From positions 1 through 64,000 of the forward strand of contig NZ_CANLZV010000019.1 in the NCBI RefSeq assembly GCF_947495665.1: a DNA stretch of 64,000 bases. Direction: 5' to 3'. How positions within the stretch are numbered: the first letter of the stretch is position 1; the number at the start of each line of letters is the position of its first letter. The position numbers and the translations under genes are program-made. Under the pieces are notes generated by a model. That model was not told the DNA's origin, made no database searches, and was given only the letters and a program-made list of their open reading frames with translations. Origin of the DNA: an uncultured Sunxiuqinia sp. (lineage in GTDB: Bacteria; Bacteroidota; Bacteroidia; Bacteroidales; Prolixibacteraceae). Of the stretch, positions 25,535 to 34,339 are shown piece by piece.

Positions 25535-26611
25535 CTAATGAGCAGGCTCCATCTCATACTGTTGTTCCGGAATCCATTTTAGGTTTTCATTGAGGTAACC
25601 TTCTTTCTGAAGACCTGCCAAAACCTGTAAGCGAATAAATTTCGATTCCCGAAAATTTGGGTCAGTCAGACGCATGCCCGATATGGAGTCATACAGCCCT
25701 TGAATAGTAGCATAGAGATCATAACGTGGCTGATGATTCGGTGCCAGTTTCTTATATAAGTCGAAATTAACTTTATAGGAGCGTTTGTCAGGAGCAGCAT
25801 CCGGGTTAACCGTAACTTTACAGCCCGGTACAATTTCGCTAACAGCATAAGCCAGATCCTTAACCTGATAGTTCCAGCTACTGGTTCCGGTATTCACTGC
25901 TAAAAAATCACCGCCATTCGACGCTTTACGCTGAACTCCCCACTCAAGTGCCAAAGCCATATCTTTTACATTAATCAGAGGACGCCAGGGGGTACCATCA
26001 CTTAGAATATTGATTTCCTTTGAAATAATGGCTCCGGCAACAAAATCATTCAAGACCAGATCCAGCCGTAAGCGATCGCTGTTTCCACAAGCAGTGGCGA
26101 AACGCAGGCAGGTAATTGTGAAATCCTTATTGGCCAGTGGTCCAAGCTCGACTTCTGCAGCAACCTTCGACCGCGCATAAGCTGTTAAAGGCTTCAGAGT
26201 ATCAGCTTCCGTTTTTGGGTAATCATCAGCTTCACCATACATACTACAGCTTGATGCATAAACAAAAGACTTAACTCCCAACTCCCGCGCCTTTTTGGCA
26301 ATCTGAATACAAGAGCGATAATTAATATCCATGGTCATCTGTTCATAAATTGCACTCATTGGGTCATTGGAAATAGCCGCCAGATAAACAACTGCATCTA
26401 CCCCGTTCAATACGTCAACAGGAAACTCTCTTACATCACCAAAAACCTGTTTGTTTAATCGTACTTCTGGTTGAAAGGCCACATTGGTAAGAGAACTGGC
26501 AAAATACCCAATATCAAAACCGATCAACTCAGCATTGGGATACTTTCGCCTAAGCAGGCTTACCACACCAGGGCCAACATAGCCCATGTTACCAACAATT
26601 AAAATTTTCAT
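25535..26611 (-). CDS. NAD-dependent epimerase/dehydratase (SDR)
   Basis: This 358-residue extended SDR has MKILIVGNMGYVGPGVVSLL as NAD-binding loop, VVYLAAISNDPM, FVYASSCSMYGEADDYP with the catalytic Ser, and LTAYARSKVAAEVELG with YxxxK, then WRPLINVKDMALALEW. It acts on a nucleotide sugar. Its neighbours (cytidylyltransferase, C-methyltransferase, PIG-L) suggest a CDP-linked substrate, but GDP or UDP sugars remain possible. The 187-bp spacer before the cytidylyltransferase gene holds no recognised signal. Confidence 0.85.
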   Translation of the reverse strand: MKILIVGNMGYVGPGVVSLLRRKYPNAELIGFDIGYFASSLTNVAFQPEVRLNKQVFGDVREFPVDVLNGVDAVVYLAAISNDPMSAIYEQMTMDINYRSCIQIAKKARELGVKSFVYASSCSMYGEADDYPKTEADTLKPLTAYARSKVAAEVELGPLANKDFTITCLRFATACGNSDRLRLDLVLNDFVAGAIISKEINILSDGTPWRPLINVKDMALALEWGVQRKASNGGDFLAVNTGTSSWNYQVKDLAYAVSEIVPGCKVTVNPDAAPDKRSYKVNFDLYKKLAPNHQPRYDLYATIQGLYDSISGMRLTDPNFRESKFIRLQVLAGLQKEGYLNENLKWIPEQQYEMEPAH

Positions 26612-26898
26612 ACCTAATCTGTTTTTAATTTTCGATTTTAGCTATCTGAAGTGTTGCCTTTCAAGCATAAAAGAAGCGTTAAAGTTCACATTAACCAATG
26701 CAAACTTCTGTTTTTGACAAGCCAAAATCATCCATGGAACCTCTGTTCCGAATGCTCAGATTTTCAGCTTGATCTCGAAAGCCAGCTAATTTTGAATCAA
26801 TTAAAGGTAAGTAGGTGAGGAATTAATCCGGAAGATTGAATAACGAAGGAAAAGTCCCTTTCTCCAACGAAATCATCAACTATTCACCATTGTATGTT

Positions 26899-27426
26899 TT
26901 ATAACTTATCTTTTTTTGCAAACTCAATTTCGTCCATCGAAATATCTGTGTGGACACAATAGCCTAAACTCCTGAACCGAAGCACAATTCGTTTTGCTCC
27001 ACGAATTTCAATCACTTCTCCTTGAACACCTTTAAGCAAGCCACTTTTAACCGTAACCACATCGCCTTTAACAATACGATCCTTGGTGACGTTCAGGTTA
27101 TCATTATAGGCCTCAACAAACAACCTCAGGTCTTGTATCTGTTTTTCAGGAATAGCTGCTGGTTTGCCGTTAAACGAGACATAGCAAACTGCCCCGGGGT
27201 TATTAACCACATCGAAGTACTCGCGATTACTTACTTTGACAAAGACATAGCCCCGCAACAAAGGTTCTTCAACAACTTTTACCCGGTCACTCCACTTTCG
27301 CTTTTCAGTTTTCAAGGGCAGATAGGTTTCCACCCCTCGCATTAAAAGATCATTATGCAATTTCTTTTCATACCTCGATCGAGTGTATAATGCATACCAG
27401 TTGTAAGAAGAATTAATGTGGACCAT
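26899..27426 (-). CDS. upxY: UpxY-type transcription antiterminator (NusG paralogue)
   Basis: This 175-residue protein has an N-terminal NusG (NGN) domain (NWYALYTRSRYEKKLHNDLL, then EPLLRGYVFVKV at about 75-86) and a C-terminal KOW motif (KGDVVTVKSGLLKGVQGEV, about 124-143). In Bacteroides such proteins are the first gene of capsule operons and let RNA polymerase read through the long locus after recognising the 5' leader. Here it also comes first in the proximal block, behind a leader containing two hairpins and a 24-nt element shared with the distal block. A 286-bp gap without recognisable signals separates it from the SDR gene. Confidence 0.92.
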   Translation of the reverse strand: MVHINSSYNWYALYTRSRYEKKLHNDLLMRGVETYLPLKTEKRKWSDRVKVVEEPLLRGYVFVKVSNREYFDVVNNPGAVCYVSFNGKPAAIPEKQIQDLRLFVEAYNDNLNVTKDRIVKGDVVTVKSGLLKGVQGEVIEIRGAKRIVLRFRSLGYCVHTDISMDEIEFAKKDKL

Positions 27427-27504
27427 AATTTCAAATTTTATTTTTTCAATTCCTAAATCCAGCTGTTTTCCCTCCCTTTCCAGCCAACAAACTTCTACGG
27501 TTGA

Positions 27505-27528
27505 TACAGCTTCGCTCTTTGCCTCCCA
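27505..27528 (-). promoter_or_regulatory. 24-nt leader element, copy 1 (upxY leader)
   Basis: On the minus strand the element reads TGGGAGGCA, a variable tract, then GCGAAGCTGTA. It recurs twice in the distal-block leader (45302-45325 and 45501-45524) with the same total length. It lies about 80 nt upstream of the upxY start, within the expected leader RNA. It is a candidate recognition site for UpxY or another leader-binding factor. Confidence 0.5.
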
Positions 27529-27582
27529 TTCTCTTTGGGTACATTTGTTTGGAAAATGCTGAATTATCGAACAATGAAAACT

Positions 27583-27661
27583 AAACGGCTGACCGTTTTC
27601 TGTTTTTTCTAAACATTCACTCCAACCGTTTTTTGTCCTGTCATCAATTCAGAAACGGTTG
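27583..27661 (-). promoter_or_regulatory. Two hairpins in the upxY leader
   Basis: A perfect hairpin AAACGG-CTGA-CCGTTT lies at 27583-27598. A second stem, CAACCGTTT / AAACGGTTG (27623-27631 with 27653-27661), uses the same sequence family. Both lie between the predicted promoter and upxY and would fold in the leader RNA. Confidence 0.45.
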
Positions 27662-27673
27662 ATTGAATTGTTT

Positions 27674-27726
27674 CTTCAAATATCCAACGCCAAGGACTAG
27701 AAAACAATGGGTAATTTCACGTAAAA
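27674..27726 (-). promoter_or_regulatory. Predicted promoter and operator of the proximal polysaccharide block
   Basis: A 26-bp sequence (27701-27726, minus strand contains ACGTGAAATTACCCATTG) and an 11-bp sequence (27674-27684) recur at 45568-45620 with exactly 16 non-conserved bases between them. Read on the minus strand this gives TTG, 20 nt, GATATTTG, close to TTG-N20-TAnnTTTG. The conserved stretch upstream of TTG looks like a regulator site. Confidence 0.6.
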
Positions 27727-28115
27727 CTGCATCAACCCGCCTATTCAGAAGCTTGAGATGCTATAAAAAGGACCTCTCCAAAACAAAGACATCTCACTCA
27801 CCTACTTCACCTTACACCTAAAAACATCCCCTTTTACGAAATAGAAACCACTTTAATTCCATTCAAAAAGACAAATTTGTAACAAGAAGCAATATGAGGC
27901 TAACCGCCAATAAACCCCAGGATCCTCTTAACATTTTTATTCATGAAAAGAAATGGTCATTTTTTTTTCATGAACCAAAGCTCAACAAAAGCTACCACAC
28001 TACCTGTAAAACCAAGGAAATCAACCTCAAAAACCTTATTTAGACTCGATGTAAATTGTGCGATATGGTTAAGTCCATTATTTCGTTTTACTTTTTTTCC
28101 CCAATATTGCAGTTG
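27727..28115. other. AT-rich intergenic segment, no gene seen
   Basis: This part of the 1.5-kb gap between upxY and the big secreted-protein operon has no convincing reading frame or hairpin. It lies between the minus-strand block promoter and the first 79-bp repeat. Confidence 0.4.
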
Positions 28116-28194
28116 AAATTTGAGCGTGTTTATATTATCGTGAAGTGGGATTTGTGTGTAGATAGGTATTAATATTAACAGTAATCAAATTGAC
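28116..28194 (+). repeat. 79-bp direct repeat, copy 1
   Basis: It begins AAATTTGAGCGTGTTTATAT and ends near CAAATTGAC. It is closely matched by 28527-28605. It begins at a GAAATTTG box, close to the TAnnTTTG -7 consensus. The 332 bp that follow it contain only an unconvincing short frame (28197-28403). Confidence 0.75.
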
Positions 28195-28526
28195 TCTTGA
28201 AAACACTAGATGTAGATTTATCCTTAATTTTCGGCTTGTTCCCTCAAGCCTTGTCACTATTTAACTATCAAAAAAAGTCAGAATCGAATTTGGTTGATGA
28301 TGTTAAATCCTTTTTTCTCCTGCCCATAAAGCTATCGCTATTAATGGCAAGAGGAAGGAAGAACTTGACACATGCCTTCCATGGAATCCGCATGCTTCAA
28401 TAACCAATTGATCATGATTTAGCGCAGTGAGCCTGAAGCTTTAATTGCTTCAATCTCTTTTTTTACAAAATAGTCTGAAACCTATAGATGCATCAACCAT
28501 GCATATTACAGCATCATACTAATCGT

Positions 28527-28605
28527 AAATTTGAATGTGTTTATATTATCGTGAAGCGGGATTTTGTGTGAGACAGATACTAATATTAACAGAAATCAAA
28601 TTGAC
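28527..28605 (+). repeat. 79-bp direct repeat, copy 2
   Basis: This is the second copy, 411 bp downstream of the first, starting one base into TAAATTTG (28526-28533), an exact -7 box of the TAnnTTTG form. It contains the palindromic TAATATTAA. It lies about 320 bp upstream of the giant T9SS protein gene and may carry its promoter or leader. No good -33 TTG was found at the right distance. Confidence 0.75.
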
Positions 28606-28730
28606 ATTTGACAAGACAAAGTAAAATCAAGCAAAGCATTAAATGTTTGAATAGTCAAACACTCTTAACTAACCAGCTTACCAGTCACAAAGGAAAGCTT
28701 TATCAACATTATTTTAAGGGTAACAACAAG

Positions 28731-28916
28731 ATGCTCCTATTGGACTTAAGTCGAGACCAATACGGATCAGTTATGACACTACCTCCAACCCCATGCAGTT
28801 ATTCGGAATTGGAGGGGAAGGCATTTATTCATGATGAGTACATTCCTGTATTCAGGACTGACTCATATACAATTATCAGAAATATCAATAAAATTAATCG
28901 AATAAGATTATATTAA
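28731..28916 (+). CDS. Possible small ORF upstream of the T9SS protein gene
   Basis: This is a 61-codon frame from ATG 28731 (an AAGGG tract lies about 12 nt upstream) ending 11 bp before the next gene's ATG. The product is soluble and ordinary in composition (LLLDLSRDQYGSVMTLPPTP). The frame is open further upstream to a TTG at 28608, just inside the end of the second 79-bp repeat. There is no recognised family. It could be a leader peptide, a small protein, or chance. Confidence 0.3.
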   Translation: MLLLDLSRDQYGSVMTLPPTPCSYSELEGKAFIHDEYIPVFRTDSYTIIRNINKINRIRLY

Positions 28917-28927
28917 ACCAGGGAAAG

Positions 28928-31900
28928 ATGAAGAGAGAGATGAGAGACTTAATATTAATCATATTCCTATTATTACCAGCTTCACTAATAGCCCAAAATA
29001 GCTATTACGTAAGCAGCAGCGAAGGAAATGATTCCAATGCCGGCACAAGTGCCGGGCAAGCTTGGAAGTCATTGGCTAAAGTCAACAGCTTTAGACCAAG
29101 TGCAGGAGACCAAATATTATTCAAAAGAGGAGATGAATGGGTCGGAACTTTAACACCGTCAACATCAGGAAGTGCCGGAAGCCCAATTACCTATGGAGCC
29201 TATGGAACTGGCGAGAAACCAAAAATTTATGGTTCTCAGGAAATAACCGGATGGACAGTTCATTCAGGAAATATTTATAAAGCGAAAGTTAATGGTCCTG
29301 TCAATCAATTGTTTGTTGACGGGTCAAAAATTCCATTCTCAAGATATCCGAAACATGGATGGGCAACAATTAGCAGTACAAGTGGATCCACGCAGTTTAC
29401 CTCCAACACATTAAGCTCCAGCATAAACTACAGCGGTTCGCACCTTATAATTAAGACAGTCCCATGGTTTGTCGATGGAAAAGAGGTTGTGGCCTCTTCC
29501 GGTCAAACGTTGACCTTAAATGCTGCTCCAACCTATAATACAAAAGTTGGAAATGGATTTGTTCTGGTAAACAGTTTAAGTTTATTGACACAACCCGGCG
29601 AATGGCATTATGACGCTTCAACGAAAACAGTTTATCTGTGGACCCCCAGCGGAGACTCTCCTGCCAATCATCAGGTAAAAGTTTCCACCCTTGACAACGG
29701 AATCTACATTGATAATAAAAACTATATAACCCTACAAGACTTAAGCATCCTTCAACAAAAAGTCAACGGGATACTATCCACCGGAGGTATAAGCCTAACA
29801 GTGAATAACTGTGATGTTTCTTATGCACATAACCGCGGAATATATGTAATGAATGGTTCGAATGGAAATTACACCAATAACATGGTTAGAAATTCATACT
29901 ATGAAGGAATGCATATTGCTTCGTCAAACTCAACAATCACCGATAATCAGCTTTTTGAGATCCTATCAGAAGATGATTTTGGAGCTGAAACAGGTAATGA
30001 AAAAGGAGGTCCAGGAAGAGGTATTGCATCCAAAGGGGCAAACAATACAGTTAAATACAACCGTTTGATGGATATGGGCTATGTAGGAATATCATTCAGT
30101 GGAGAGAATAACCTCATAGAGTATAACTACATTAATGGTGCATGTCAGATTTTAGATGACGGAGGCGCGATCTACACATACAATGGGTACGACTATAGTC
30201 AGCTAGGTGCCGCCGGGACAAAAATAAAGAGCAACATTGTATTAAATGTTATTGGAGAAAGCCATACAGCCTACGGTATCTATATGGACAACAATACGCA
30301 TGATATTCTCATTGAAGACAACACCGTAAGCAACACAAACTGTGCAATATACTTACACCAGAATGGAAAAATAACAGTCGATGGCAATACCATTATGGAT
30401 GCAACCCTGCTCTTGCTAAATCAGGATGAAGTTGAAAACAGTACCATAACAAACAACACCTTTTACGCAACTGCCAGACAAGGTTCTTTTATTTGGTTTA
30501 AGAATGCTTTTCAACGTATGATTTTTGAAGAGAATGCGACAGGGCTATTTGATAATAATCGATACGTAGGGCACTATGGTCAAAATGTATTCAGATATCA
30601 AGGTGATAAAACTCTTGCCGATTGGAAAAGATTAAGAGGTGTAGATGCAAATTCAACAGGAGATTTTTCTCCACTTGCTGATGGTGAAGTTGAAGAGTTG
30701 TTCTACAATGACACCAAACAAACCAAAGCCATTAGTTTAGGTTCTTCTCTTTACAGGGATTTAGATGGGAATGAGGTTTCAGGATCAATTAGTTTAGCTC
30801 CTTTTACATCTAAAATTCTTATTAGAACAAAAGGAACTGCAACTGAAAAAGACAATCAAACTCCTGTAATTCAGGATCAATCGTTTGAGATCAACGGATC
30901 AAAAGCGGCTAATGAGCCCATTGGGCAAATTATGGCCTCCGACCCAGATACGGATCAAACATTGACTTATACAATTGTCGATGGAAATGCAGGCAACATG
31001 TTTGCGCTTGATCCATCAACCGGCCTGCTAACGGCTAATAGCGACATCAATGCCACTGTAGATCAAACGATTTTGCTTACTGTTCAAGTAATGGATAATG
31101 CTTCCACTCCTCTGGCAGCAAGAGCTCAAGTCAGCATTCAAATCAATGCACAAGATATAGCCCCTGCTCCCGATGCAATAGCTCCGACAATAGCATCATT
31201 TGTTGTTCCGGCAAGCTACAGCACACTGACAGTGCCTGTTTCTGAATTTACGGCCAATGACAATACCGCTGTAACTGGCTTCCTGATTACCGAAACAGCA
31301 ACATCACCTGCAGCCACTGCTAGCGGATGGCTGGCGTCTGCACCGGTTTCATATACGCTTTCTGAAGTTGGCTCACATACCCTATATGCCTGGGCCAAGG
31401 ATGCTGCCGGCAACGTTTCAGCTTCAAAAAGTCAAGCTGTAAATATCCAGTTACCAGATCTTTCGCCAACCTACTCCGAATACTTATTCGAAGAGGCTTC
31501 AGGAAAAATAGCCATTGACTCGCATGATTCCAACGATGGAACAATTATCAATGAAGAACTAAGAGTCGATGGAATCAATGGAGGAGGGTTACAGCTCACC
31601 GGAACAGGCTACATCACCATGGGCAACAGCTTTGGTGCAAACGTTCAGGACGAATTAACCTTAAGCGCCTGGATTTTACCTCAATCCAGCTCCAATATTT
31701 ATCAGGGAGTTATCATGCATGGTGGCCCGAGTACTGACTCATACGCCCTGTACATTCACCCTGGCTTACAGAGCATCTCATTTAAAACAAGCGGAACAAC
31801 AAACGCATGGATGAATATCAATGATGTTGCCGAATTGTGGGATGGCAATTGGCACCTGGTCACCGTCACATATGATGGCACCCAAAAAGTACTCTACCTG

Positions 31901-34228
31901 GATGACAAAGTTTTACTTTCAATAGATGCAACGGGAACAATCGAATCAGGCGAAGGCTACAATTTATTGGTGGGAGCTGGAAGAGATGAGGAAAATCCGT
32001 CCTTGCTGTATGAAGGACTTATGGATGAAGTCCGAATTTACAATTCAGCATTAACAGGCGATGAAGTCAATGACTTATACAACCGAAATAACACGGCCTT
32101 GAATCAGATGCCTGTAATCCAATCTCAATCGTTTGAAATTAACGAGCCTAAAAATGCCAATGATATAATTGGGCAACTTCAGGCAAGCGATCCGGATGAC
32201 GGACAAACGCTTAGCTTTGCCATTACGGCCGGCAATGCGGAAGGGTTATTTTCAATTGATCCGGCAACCGGAGAGATTATTGCCAATGCAAATATTCCGG
32301 CAAGCGAAGACCAAGTTTACACCCTGGAGGTGAAAGTAACCGATAATCATCCGGAGCCACTTTCTGCCACTGCAAGTGTAACAATCACTATTCATTCATC
32401 ACAAGTCAATCAGGCTCCTGTAGCCCAAAACCTTTTGGTTAATGTGGAAGGAAATATAGTGGTCAACGATTTGATTGGAAAAATCATTGCTTCTGACCCC
32501 AACGAAGGTCAACAACTGAACTATCGTATCGTACAGGGAAATGAGGCTGGCTTATTTTCAATCAATCAGGCAACCGGAGAAATCTTGGCTGCTGTTGATT
32601 ACCTCACAACTACAGATCAGTCCATTGTACTGGGAATTGAAGTGAAAGACAATGCGAGCGAACCACTGGCGATCAACGTTACCGCAACAATTAACATTCT
32701 TGGAATTTCGCTGAATCACAGCCCGGTTATTGATGACCAAATGGTAGAGATACCAACAGACATCGTAAGCAATGACCTGATTTTAGAAGTTATTGCAACA
32801 GATCCTGATGCAGGTGATCAGCTTACCTATTCGATTGTTCAAGGCAATGAAGCCGGCTTGTTCAGAATTGATCCTAAAACCGGTGAAATTTTTGCCAACA
32901 CCACAATTGAAAAAGACCGTGATCAAACCTTTTCACTGATCGTTCAGGTTACTGATGATGCAAGCAATTCGTTGTCAGCACAGGCCAACATCACCATTAT
33001 CAGTCTGAAAATTGCAGCGATCAACCAAAGTCCGGTAGCACAGAACCTTAATGTTCAGCTTGAAGGAAACATCAAAGTAAATGATTTGATTGGTGAAGTT
33101 CTTGCTTCAGATCCCGATGAAGGTCAGCAATTGTCGTATCGTATTGTTGAAGGAAATGCGAATGGACTATTCAGCATTGATGAGACCAGTGGTGTGATAG
33201 TTGCAGCGGCAGATATTTTAACAACAAGTGATCAAACCATCATTCTGACCGTTGAAGTGAAGGATAATGCTTCAACTCCGCTTTCAGCCACTGCGCAGGT
33301 AACTATTCAGATTACCGGTGTACAGCTGAATCAAAGCCCGGTGGTTCATGACCAAAGCTTTGAGCTGCGCAAAAATAACAAAGTGGGCGACTTGATTGGC
33401 CAGATCATTGCTACCGATCCGGATCCCGAGCAACAGCTAACGTTCTCTATCTTATCCGGCAACGAAGAAGGGATATTCGCGATAAACCCACAAACCGGTG
33501 AAATCTATATCGCCAATGCTTTTGAAGCAACCACTTCAGAAACAATCAACCTGTTGGTGGTTGTAACCGACAATGGTAGTATTCCACTAACAGCCAATGC
33601 GAATATCACCATTCAAGTCATTATAAACGGAAAAATTGTCAAAGGCGAAGTGAATCCTAACAAGCCCAACCGGGTCATTCTATCGTATAGCGAGACTATT
33701 AAGTCAGAAAATCTGAAGAACGAACAAATCCATTCTGATTTCATTTTCAGTGATGGCAGATCGGTTCAGAAAATAACTGTTAACAACAACGAAATTTACC
33801 TGGACCTTGATTCAGATTACCAGTACGATGATGAAATTATTGTAAGCTACAGCAGGGGAGCTACTCCCATTCTGGACATCGCGGGCAACGAATTGGAATC
33901 ATTTGATAACTACTTCGTTGTGAATAACCTTCAGATGGATTCCGGAATTGGTGGCGACCTTGACCCAACTGCTGATGCATTGAAAGCCTCTGTTTACCCA
34001 AATCCATCGGATGGACAAATCAATATCAAAGCAGAGAATTTGTCCGGTGATGATTGTGAAGTATTTGTTTTCAGCATGACCGGTAACCTGGTTATTAAAA
34101 AGTTACTTGCTGCTTCTTTCGGTTCGATGGAAGAAAAGCTCAACCTTTCTCAACTGCGAAAGGGAACTTACATCATCAAACTCGTCTCAAAAAGACAAAC
34201 ATTTCAAGATAAGATCGTTATCATGTAG
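28928..34228 (+). CDS. Giant T9SS-secreted beta-helix / LamG / cadherin-like protein
   Basis: This 1766-residue protein starts with a signal peptide (about 1-22). A right-handed parallel beta-helix follows (about 25-560, with many N-x-I and NN turns), as in polysaccharide lyases and depolymerases. Then come six cadherin-like repeats of the form NxxPV…IGxIxASDPDxxQxLxYxIxxGN…F.IDPxTGxI (about residues 641, 1057, 1160, 1262, 1365 and 1467). An Ig-like segment (about 755-845) and a LamG/concanavalin domain (about 847-1050) lie after the first repeat. An SbsA-like Ig region (about 1571-1660) precedes a C-terminal T9SS type A sorting domain (YPNPSDGQINIKA, ending YIIKLVSKRQTFQDKIVIM). It is exported through T9SS and probably surface attached. 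Its place between the two polysaccharide blocks suggests action on or binding to a glycan. Confidence 0.9.
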   Translation: MKREMRDLILIIFLLLPASLIAQNSYYVSSSEGNDSNAGTSAGQAWKSLAKVNSFRPSAGDQILFKRGDEWVGTLTPSTSGSAGSPITYGAYGTGEKPKIYGSQEITGWTVHSGNIYKAKVNGPVNQLFVDGSKIPFSRYPKHGWATISSTSGSTQFTSNTLSSSINYSGSHLIIKTVPWFVDGKEVVASSGQTLTLNAAPTYNTKVGNGFVLVNSLSLLTQPGEWHYDASTKTVYLWTPSGDSPANHQVKVSTLDNGIYIDNKNYITLQDLSILQQKVNGILSTGGISLTVNNCDVSYAHNRGIYVMNGSNGNYTNNMVRNSYYEGMHIASSNSTITDNQLFEILSEDDFGAETGNEKGGPGRGIASKGANNTVKYNRLMDMGYVGISFSGENNLIEYNYINGACQILDDGGAIYTYNGYDYSQLGAAGTKIKSNIVLNVIGESHTAYGIYMDNNTHDILIEDNTVSNTNCAIYLHQNGKITVDGNTIMDATLLLLNQDEVENSTITNNTFYATARQGSFIWFKNAFQRMIFEENATGLFDNNRYVGHYGQNVFRYQGDKTLADWKRLRGVDANSTGDFSPLADGEVEELFYNDTKQTKAISLGSSLYRDLDGNEVSGSISLAPFTSKILIRTKGTATEKDNQTPVIQDQSFEINGSKAANEPIGQIMASDPDTDQTLTYTIVDGNAGNMFALDPSTGLLTANSDINATVDQTILLTVQVMDNASTPLAARAQVSIQINAQDIAPAPDAIAPTIASFVVPASYSTLTVPVSEFTANDNTAVTGFLITETATSPAATASGWLASAPVSYTLSEVGSHTLYAWAKDAAGNVSASKSQAVNIQLPDLSPTYSEYLFEEASGKIAIDSHDSNDGTIINEELRVDGINGGGLQLTGTGYITMGNSFGANVQDELTLSAWILPQSSSNIYQGVIMHGGPSTDSYALYIHPGLQSISFKTSGTTNAWMNINDVAELWDGNWHLVTVTYDGTQKVLYLDDKVLLSIDATGTIESGEGYNLLVGAGRDEENPSLLYEGLMDEVRIYNSALTGDEVNDLYNRNNTALNQMPVIQSQSFEINEPKNANDIIGQLQASDPDDGQTLSFAITAGNAEGLFSIDPATGEIIANANIPASEDQVYTLEVKVTDNHPEPLSATASVTITIHSSQVNQAPVAQNLLVNVEGNIVVNDLIGKIIASDPNEGQQLNYRIVQGNEAGLFSINQATGEILAAVDYLTTTDQSIVLGIEVKDNASEPLAINVTATINILGISLNHSPVIDDQMVEIPTDIVSNDLILEVIATDPDAGDQLTYSIVQGNEAGLFRIDPKTGEIFANTTIEKDRDQTFSLIVQVTDDASNSLSAQANITIISLKIAAINQSPVAQNLNVQLEGNIKVNDLIGEVLASDPDEGQQLSYRIVEGNANGLFSIDETSGVIVAAADILTTSDQTIILTVEVKDNASTPLSATAQVTIQITGVQLNQSPVVHDQSFELRKNNKVGDLIGQIIATDPDPEQQLTFSILSGNEEGIFAINPQTGEIYIANAFEATTSETINLLVVVTDNGSIPLTANANITIQVIINGKIVKGEVNPNKPNRVILSYSETIKSENLKNEQIHSDFIFSDGRSVQKITVNNNEIYLDLDSDYQYDDEIIVSYSRGATPILDIAGNELESFDNYFVVNNLQMDSGIGGDLDPTADALKASVYPNPSDGQINIKAENLSGDDCEVFVFSMTGNLVIKKLLAASFGSMEEKLNLSQLRKGTYIIKLVSKRQTFQDKIVIM

Positions 34229-34266
34229 ATTTGAGTGTAATCCACATTTCGATTTGAATCTTTAAT

Positions 34267-34304
34267 ACAAGTCCCGCTCCAGCATGTTTTGGATCGGGAC
34301 TTGT
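34267..34304. terminator. Terminator between convergent genes
   Basis: A perfect 10-bp stem (ACAAGTCCCG / CGGGACTTGT) with an 18-nt loop is followed by TCTTT. It lies between the T9SS protein stop (34228) and the end of the distal glycosyltransferase block (34340), so it probably serves both strands. Confidence 0.7.
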
Positions 34305-34339
34305 TCTTTAAGATATTATGCGATTTACTCCCGAACTGA

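Noticed and set aside
27427-27760. JUMPstart/ops element upstream of the polysaccharide block
   Set aside because: I looked for a GGCGGTAGCGT-like ops core and found none. The repeated 24-nt element (GCGAAGCTGTA end) is different.
28197-28403. 68-codon frame after the first 79-bp repeat
   Set aside because: It has no ATG at its start and no family, and its low-complexity hydrophobic content gives no support as a gene.
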